A stretch of 64,000 bases of DNA from Tubiluchus corallicola (taxonomy: Eukaryota; Priapulida; Priapulimorpha; Priapulimorphida; Tubiluchidae): the NCBI GenBank assembly GCA_030141605.1, contig JAQGDQ010000787.1, forward strand, positions 1 to 64,000, written 5' to 3'. This document shows, piece after piece, positions 60,831-64,000 of this stretch; position 1 is the stretch's first letter, and the number at the start of each line of letters is the position of its first letter. Position numbers and translations under genes: made by a program. Under the pieces are notes generated by a model. It was given only the letters and a program-made list of their open reading frames with translations, was not told the origin of the DNA and did no database searches.

Positions 60831-61105
60831 AATAATAATAATAATATAACAATAATAATAATAATATTTATTTAAAGTCGGCTTTTGGGTGAACAATTAA
60901 CATTAGCTCAAAGAGCTATTATCGCCGACTGTAGATAACAACCTACAACTACATAACACAGATTATTATAACCCCACTTTTACCCTAAATACCACGCATC
61001 AGGCAGGGCTAAGCAGGTACCATTTTTAAAGTCACGAGTGGTTCGAACTCACGACCTCCCAGACGGAAAGCAGACGCATTACCACTAGACTAAACCGTCT
61101 GGTCT
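60831..61105 (-). mobile_element. tRNA-derived SINE with (ATT)n tail
   Basis: On the - strand the head reads CCAGACGGTTTAGTCTAGTG with an A-box (TTTAGTCTAGTGG, 61081-61094) and B-box (GAGTTCGAACC, 61040-61050) at tRNA spacing. A body of about 190 bp follows, ending AAAGCCGACTTTAAATAAAT and an ATT repeat. The acceptor stem does not pair and the sequence continues, so it is a SINE and not a tRNA gene. Confidence 0.8.
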
Positions 61106-61679
61106 AATTAAGTCAACCGGTCAGCTAATCGCGTCCATCATTCTGCTCAAATACAAAGTCAATCGATGAGTTGGAAAGTGAAGAAAACTGGTAATGAGTC
61201 AATCAGTCATTCAATCAGTTTATGAGTTACGTGCTTTTCAGATTCAACGTATAGTCAAGATTATTTATTATACGGTCCCCAATTATAATACCAGCCTCGC
61301 CAAATGCAAGCCTCTTCTGAATTTCCGTCTAGCTTTAATTACTTAAGAGTGCAGTTGGGTAATCTGCTGTCTCAAATTTCCATTACTGCATTACAGACAG
61401 AGAGGCAAACTGAATAATCGAGTAGTCACAGCGTGTGTCTAACTGAATTAAAACCGGTCCTACATCGTGGAATTTTACTGTTTTTATGAGCAAAGCCCTG
61501 AGGCATTTTTATGGATGTGAAGGCTAATAAATTAACATCATGTTATAGTATAAAGATGACTCAGGACAATAGATTATTGTTGAAGCCTTATGATTGCCTA
61601 CCTCTGCTAATGCCGTTGTCATTATTGCCATATTCGCTATCGCTGCTGTCGCCATGTCATTATCATAAACATGGACTCC

Positions 61680-61841
61680 GTTATCATCATCATCATCATC
61701 ATCGTCGTCGTCGTCGTCGTCGTCGTCATCAACGCTGTTATAATTGTCATCATTACCGTCATTATCACCATTATTACTGTAAACATCATTGCCGTAATCC
61801 GTCATTGTCATCATTGTCGTCATTATTGTCATCATCATCAT

Positions 61842-61876
<35 letters not shown>

Positions 61877-62150
61877 TCATAATTATGCTCATCCTCATCA
61901 TCCATCATCATCGCTGCTATAATTGTCATCATCAGTGTCATTATCACAGTTATTATCCATTATTATTGTCAACATCATTACTATAATCCGTCATTGTCAT
62001 CATTGTCGTCATTATTGTCATCATCATCATCGTCGTCATCATAATTACGATCATCATCATCATCACCATCCATCATCATCACTGTTATAATGGCCATCAT
62101 TGTCATTATCACCATTATTATTGTCAACATCATTACAATAAGCCGTCATT
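61680..62150. repeat. ATC/GTC/CAG trinucleotide microsatellite cluster
   Basis: CATCATCAT, CGTCGTCGT and CAGCAGCAG blocks in a longer repeated frame (TTGTCATCATTACCGTCATT, then ATCACCATTATTA). At least three larger units of about 180 bp are recognisable. Poly-Asp, Ile and His frames are by-products. Confidence 0.93.
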
Positions 62151-62369
62151 GTCAACTTATGAGAAGTCACGAAGTCCACCAGTTACGTCATAATTTTCAA
62201 GCGAATTGCTGCTTTCATCGTACTTTAAATTTCCATACAGTTGTAGTTTATATTAATTTTATGCCTTGTAGGCAGTTTTTTTCCAAATTTTAACAGCAAA
62301 TAAACACAACACGCTGTATGCCATGTCCTATTAAAATGTCGTCCGCAGCGAGACTGCAGCAAAGAAAAG

Positions 62370-62720
62370 ATTCAGATGGGCCTCAATGTTTGGGCTTCTG
62401 ATATATGGGCCACATGTTTGGCTCCCGAATATTGGGCCCCAGACATTTGGACTCTAAATAATTGGAGCCAAGATGTTTAAGCTCGAATATTTTGGGCCTC
62501 AGATATTTAGATCTTAGATATTAATTCGGGCCCAGATATTTGAGCCCCAAATAATTTATACCCTGGACATTTGGGTCTTCAGGTATTCTGGGCCAAATTG
62601 TTTGGAGCCGAATGCCCCGGTGCCCAATTGTCGATCCCAAATATCACAGGTCTAAATATCTATAGAGCCCAAATAACTAAACGTGGTGCCCAACCACCAG
62701 ATGCCCAAACACTAGGGCCC
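62370..62720. repeat. Highly degenerate minisatellite that changes strand midway
   Basis: Short units like GGGCCTCAGATATTT recur every 15-25 bp with heavy variation up to about 62600. From there the units appear as their reverse complement (for example CCCAAATATCACAGG, CCCAAATAACTAAAC, GCCCAAACACTAGGG). Confidence 0.65.
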
Positions 62721-63051
62721 GAGAGTACTAAAATCATTTGAATCTTTTATTTCCTACGCTGTCGTTGCGAAAGCAAATTTTATATGCAGCTCGTGTTACA
62801 GCGGGTTTGACTTTTTTATAATATTCATTTCTCTTTTATTTGTTTATTAATTTATTTATTCAAGTCAGTGTAGTTTAAGCCGAATTCTTTGGTTTCAGCT
62901 AACTGTGTAAATGTTATTGAGCTTTCTAGCCTGCGATTGTAAAATGCCTGCAGTAATTTGATAATTGTTAGTCTGCTGCGCTGGAAACAGCTACAAAACT
63001 CACAAAAACGAACGCCAAACAAGATAAAAAAAAGATAGGCGTTAACAGCCA

Positions 63052-63336
63052 TCACTGCTTGCTTACACAGTTCAAGGCCAAAGGGAAATCGATGAAACTA
63101 TCAGTAGCGGCTTCATAACTGGTTCTGGCAGCCAGTAAAGACGGCCTGGATTTTTTATTCTCACTTGCTGAGCAACCTATAAAGAGGATCTGCTGCACAG
63201 TTATCCCTTCTTGTTGCTGTTCTTCTATTCGCGGTATCGTGAGCTCGTTGGTTATCGTTTCCTTGAAGGAAATTTGACCGTTTTCGTCGATGAAAACCCA
63301 TCTTACTTGCAAAATTCCTTTGAAAATACTTCTCAT
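63052..63336 (-). CDS. Doubtful 94-codon ORF, possibly an exon
   Basis: Frame 63336-63052 starts MRSIFKGILQVRWVFIDENG, has balanced amino-acid use, and contains a possible splice donor (TGT/GTAAGC) just before its end. Another frame over the same bases (63364-63161) also has a good donor (CAGCAA/GTGAGA). I recognise no family in either. It may be a first exon of a gene on the - strand, or chance. Confidence 0.2.
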   Translation of the reverse strand: MRSIFKGILQVRWVFIDENGQISFKETITNELTIPRIEEQQQEGITVQQILFIGCSASENKKSRPSLLAARTSYEAATDSFIDFPLALNCVSKQ

Positions 63337-63369
63337 TAATGCTCCAGCAACAAAAGAATGCCACTAATA

Positions 63370-64000
63370 ATTATTATTATAATTTTTATTATAATATCTT
63401 CGGCAAACATTTTGCATTTATAGCAAGGCGACACAACAGACCAAAATCTGTTTGCATCATTAATACAATCGTAATGATTATAGCAATATTTTTAAGGCTT
63501 AATTACCTATCATGTTGTCTAGCTGAAGCCTAGAGACCCTGCGTTAAAGAAAAACCGGATGATTGTGTAAACATCAGCCCAGAATAAAGAATGCTCTCAA
63601 ATATTGAAAACTACAATTATTATTTTTACAATAATAATCAAAGATTAGATTAAATAATAATTACCTCAGATACTCAAATTTCGTTCAGTGGATCTACTAA
63701 GATTGGCAGCGGCGCCTTCTTGTCACATTCGCGTGGCCGACAAATAGAAGGCGGTACCGTGATAAGCATGATCATGAACTGCAGTGTTGGTTTCTGACGT
63801 TATATGATGTAGAGCCCATTTTTCGTGACATCATGCGTTTAAACAGTACTGTAACACTTATGCAAACGTGCTCGACGCGCAAGCGAAGACGCCTGCCATT
63901 GCACAAACTGTGGTTAGTTTCTGACGTAAGCAATAGCTGCGTTCGGTTGCCGTTAATTAACTTTCTAAGCTAATTATTCAAATATAAGGAACAATTGTTA
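63370..64000. other. Right edge, no gene recognised
   Basis: AT-rich with an ATT-rich tract at 63365-63400 and GC-richer sequence from about 63700. No supported feature. Confidence 0.3.

Noticed and set aside
61010-61110. Functional tRNA gene
   Set aside because: A and B boxes are present but the acceptor and T stems pair poorly, and a SINE body with ATT tail follows.

Overview
This is a 64 kb piece of an AT-rich, repeat-laden animal nuclear genome. The evidence is phase-consistent spliced genes with GT-AG introns, secreted CUB, Ig and Ly6 domains, and many non-LTR, LTR and DNA-transposon fragments. A defensin-type peptide with eight cysteines, ending in a mollusc-like C-x-C-x2-C pattern, suggests a lophotrochozoan invertebrate, perhaps a mollusc. 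The species cannot be fixed from the sequence.

Left third (1-20.6 kb): two tandem paralogous genes on the + strand encode secreted proteins built from an exon cassette of CUB first half, CUB second half plus Ig, and a 13-residue linker. Intron phases 1-0-1-1 allow the cassette to be repeated in frame. Gene 1 (604-5056) enters from the left edge as CUB-Ig, CUB-Ig, CUB-stop and carries a one-base deletion in its second Ig. Gene 2 (8844-17083, with a TATA-like promoter near 7881) is complete: signal peptide, CUB-Ig, CUB-Ig, CUB-stop. It has lost the AG acceptor expected before its last CUB. Its 3' end is nearly identical to that of gene 1, and the switch in similarity lies inside a CUB exon, which looks like gene conversion. 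Next to them, on the - strand, is a 3-coding-exon gene (18743-20235) for an 83-residue prepropeptide: signal peptide, acidic propiece, cationic 8-cysteine CS-alpha-beta-like domain. The three genes together could form a secreted defence locus; that is inference.

Middle (21-36 kb): a gene of unknown function starts at 24373 behind a TATA box. Three exons are visible, and the intervals around them are filled with different tandem arrays: a 15-bp minisatellite, a 40-bp repeat, a 34-bp array with twelve TGACGTCA sites, a GAT microsatellite, a 5S-rRNA-like array and a 91-bp array. Then come a short RTE-type retroposon with a 17-bp target duplication, a 155-bp tandem array, and a 4.9 kb LTR retrotransposon (31058-35962). 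The LTR element has a tRNA-Leu primer site and a Gag-protease ORF that runs into an integrase-like start and then directly into the 3' LTR. This order fits the Gmr1-like Ty3/gypsy group.

Right half (36-64 kb): degraded LINE 3' ends, TTAA-flanked MITEs of piggyBac type, hAT-like MITEs and a triple nest of DNA transposons. A complete four-exon Ly6/uPAR gene (49099-55736) encodes a 159-residue, probably GPI-anchored protein with ten cysteines. The last 8 kb hold only microsatellites, a tRNA-derived SINE, a degenerate minisatellite and one doubtful ORF near the right edge.
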